This document shows positions 63,886 through 64,000 of a stretch of 64,000 bases of DNA, piece after piece. Location of the stretch: positions 2,442,001 to 2,506,000 of the forward strand of contig NZ_JASTLC010000001.1 in assembly GCF_030499575.1 (NCBI RefSeq). The letters are read 5' to 3'. The stretch is from Streptomyces sp. DG2A-72 (GTDB lineage Bacteria > Actinomycetota > Actinomycetes > Streptomycetales > Streptomycetaceae). Under the pieces are notes generated by a model. That model did not search any database and had not been told where the DNA came from. It saw nothing but the letters and a program-made list of their open reading frames with translations. Within the stretch, counting starts at the first letter, position 1, and each line of letters opens with the position of its first letter. A program made the translations under genes and the position numbers.

Positions 63886-63901
63886 CCAAACACTTGTTAG
63901 G
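63886..63901. promoter_or_regulatory. Proposed TetR (KstR2-like) operator, site 2
   Basis: CCAAACACTTGTTAGG is the reverse complement of CCTAACAAGTGTTTGG, one base different from site 1. It lies between the divergent ipdF operon and the acyl-CoA dehydrogenase gene. Confidence 0.75.
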
Positions 63902-63942
63902 GAAGACCGCTGAGGAGTTCACGGCCAAGGGGGACGCCACCG

Positions 63943-64000
63943 ATGGATCTCGCCTTCACACATGAAGAGGACGCCTTCCGGGCCGAGGCCCGCACCTGGC
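63943..64000 (+). CDS. Acyl-CoA dehydrogenase N-terminus (partial), possibly FadE30-like
   Basis: The ATG at 63943, preceded by GGGGGAC, opens a frame reading MDLAFTHEEDAFRAEARTW up to the window end. This is the usual N-terminus of acyl-CoA dehydrogenases. In the mycobacterial HIP locus fadE30 is next to ipdF, though on the same strand; here it is divergent. Only 19 residues are visible. Confidence 0.75.
   Translation, partial: MDLAFTHEEDAFRAEARTW

Overview
The window is high-GC actinobacterial DNA, almost certainly a Streptomyces chromosome arm-to-core segment. The codon use, GTG starts, GGAGG ribosome sites and protein families (DUF6343, SPW_0924, DUF4184, PAC2, ANTAR response regulator) all fit. 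So does the housekeeping order coaE - rpsA - hrpB - polA - liv operon - pyk - 5'-nucleotidase - chorismate mutase, which I know from Streptomyces core genomes.

Layout. 1-4.9 kb is a decayed stretch: a partial membrane protein, a GmrSD-like DUF262/DUF1524/MGMT-like pseudogene with an inverted internal piece, a nucleotidyltransferase, an unknown protein and a broken GNAT gene. 4.9-9.9 kb holds RidA, a GNAT, a racemase/NCS1-permease pair with a divergent GntR regulator and a clear operator, and a proline iminopeptidase. 9.9-16.5 kb holds a family 5 uracil-DNA glycosylase, an S4 RNA-binding protein, a methyltransferase, an acyltransferase-like protein, coaE, a PAC2 protein and an amine oxidase remnant. 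16.7-29.5 kb is core: rpsA with a strong housekeeping promoter, a methyltransferase, hrpB, DUF3068, a lytic transglycosylase and polA. 29.7-39.8 kb holds a molybdopterin oxidoreductase, a thioesterase, a complete branched-chain amino acid ABC transporter operon (livKHMGF) and a convergent ANTAR response regulator. 39.9-43.1 kb holds an unusual tRNA, a frameshifted HTH/LAGLIDADG gene, pyk and a SIMPL protein. 43.3-55.9 kb holds a Tat-exported 5'-nucleotidase, a decarboxylase/N-hydroxylase pair of siderophore type, pepN, a response regulator, chorismate mutase, an AraC regulator divergent from a GH35 beta-galactosidase, and a zincin with a zinc ribbon.

55.9-64 kb is a catabolic island: SDR, SDR, echA20, ipdA, ipdB, ipdC, fadA6, a KstR2-like TetR, ipdF and the start of an acyl-CoA dehydrogenase. 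The order and most orientations match the Mycobacterium tuberculosis Rv3548c-Rv3560c locus for degradation of the last two steroid rings (HIP). Both divergent promoter regions in the island carry the same 16-bp near-palindrome, which I propose as the operator of the TetR protein. It differs from the mycobacterial KstR2 box.

Two further threads cross the window. A dispersed Streptomyces 3'-flanking repeat occurs five times, once in frame inside the decarboxylase gene. Several genes carry frameshifts or stops (DUF262, GNAT, amine oxidase, Tat-signal protein, HTH/LAGLIDADG), so either real decay or draft-quality sequence must be considered.
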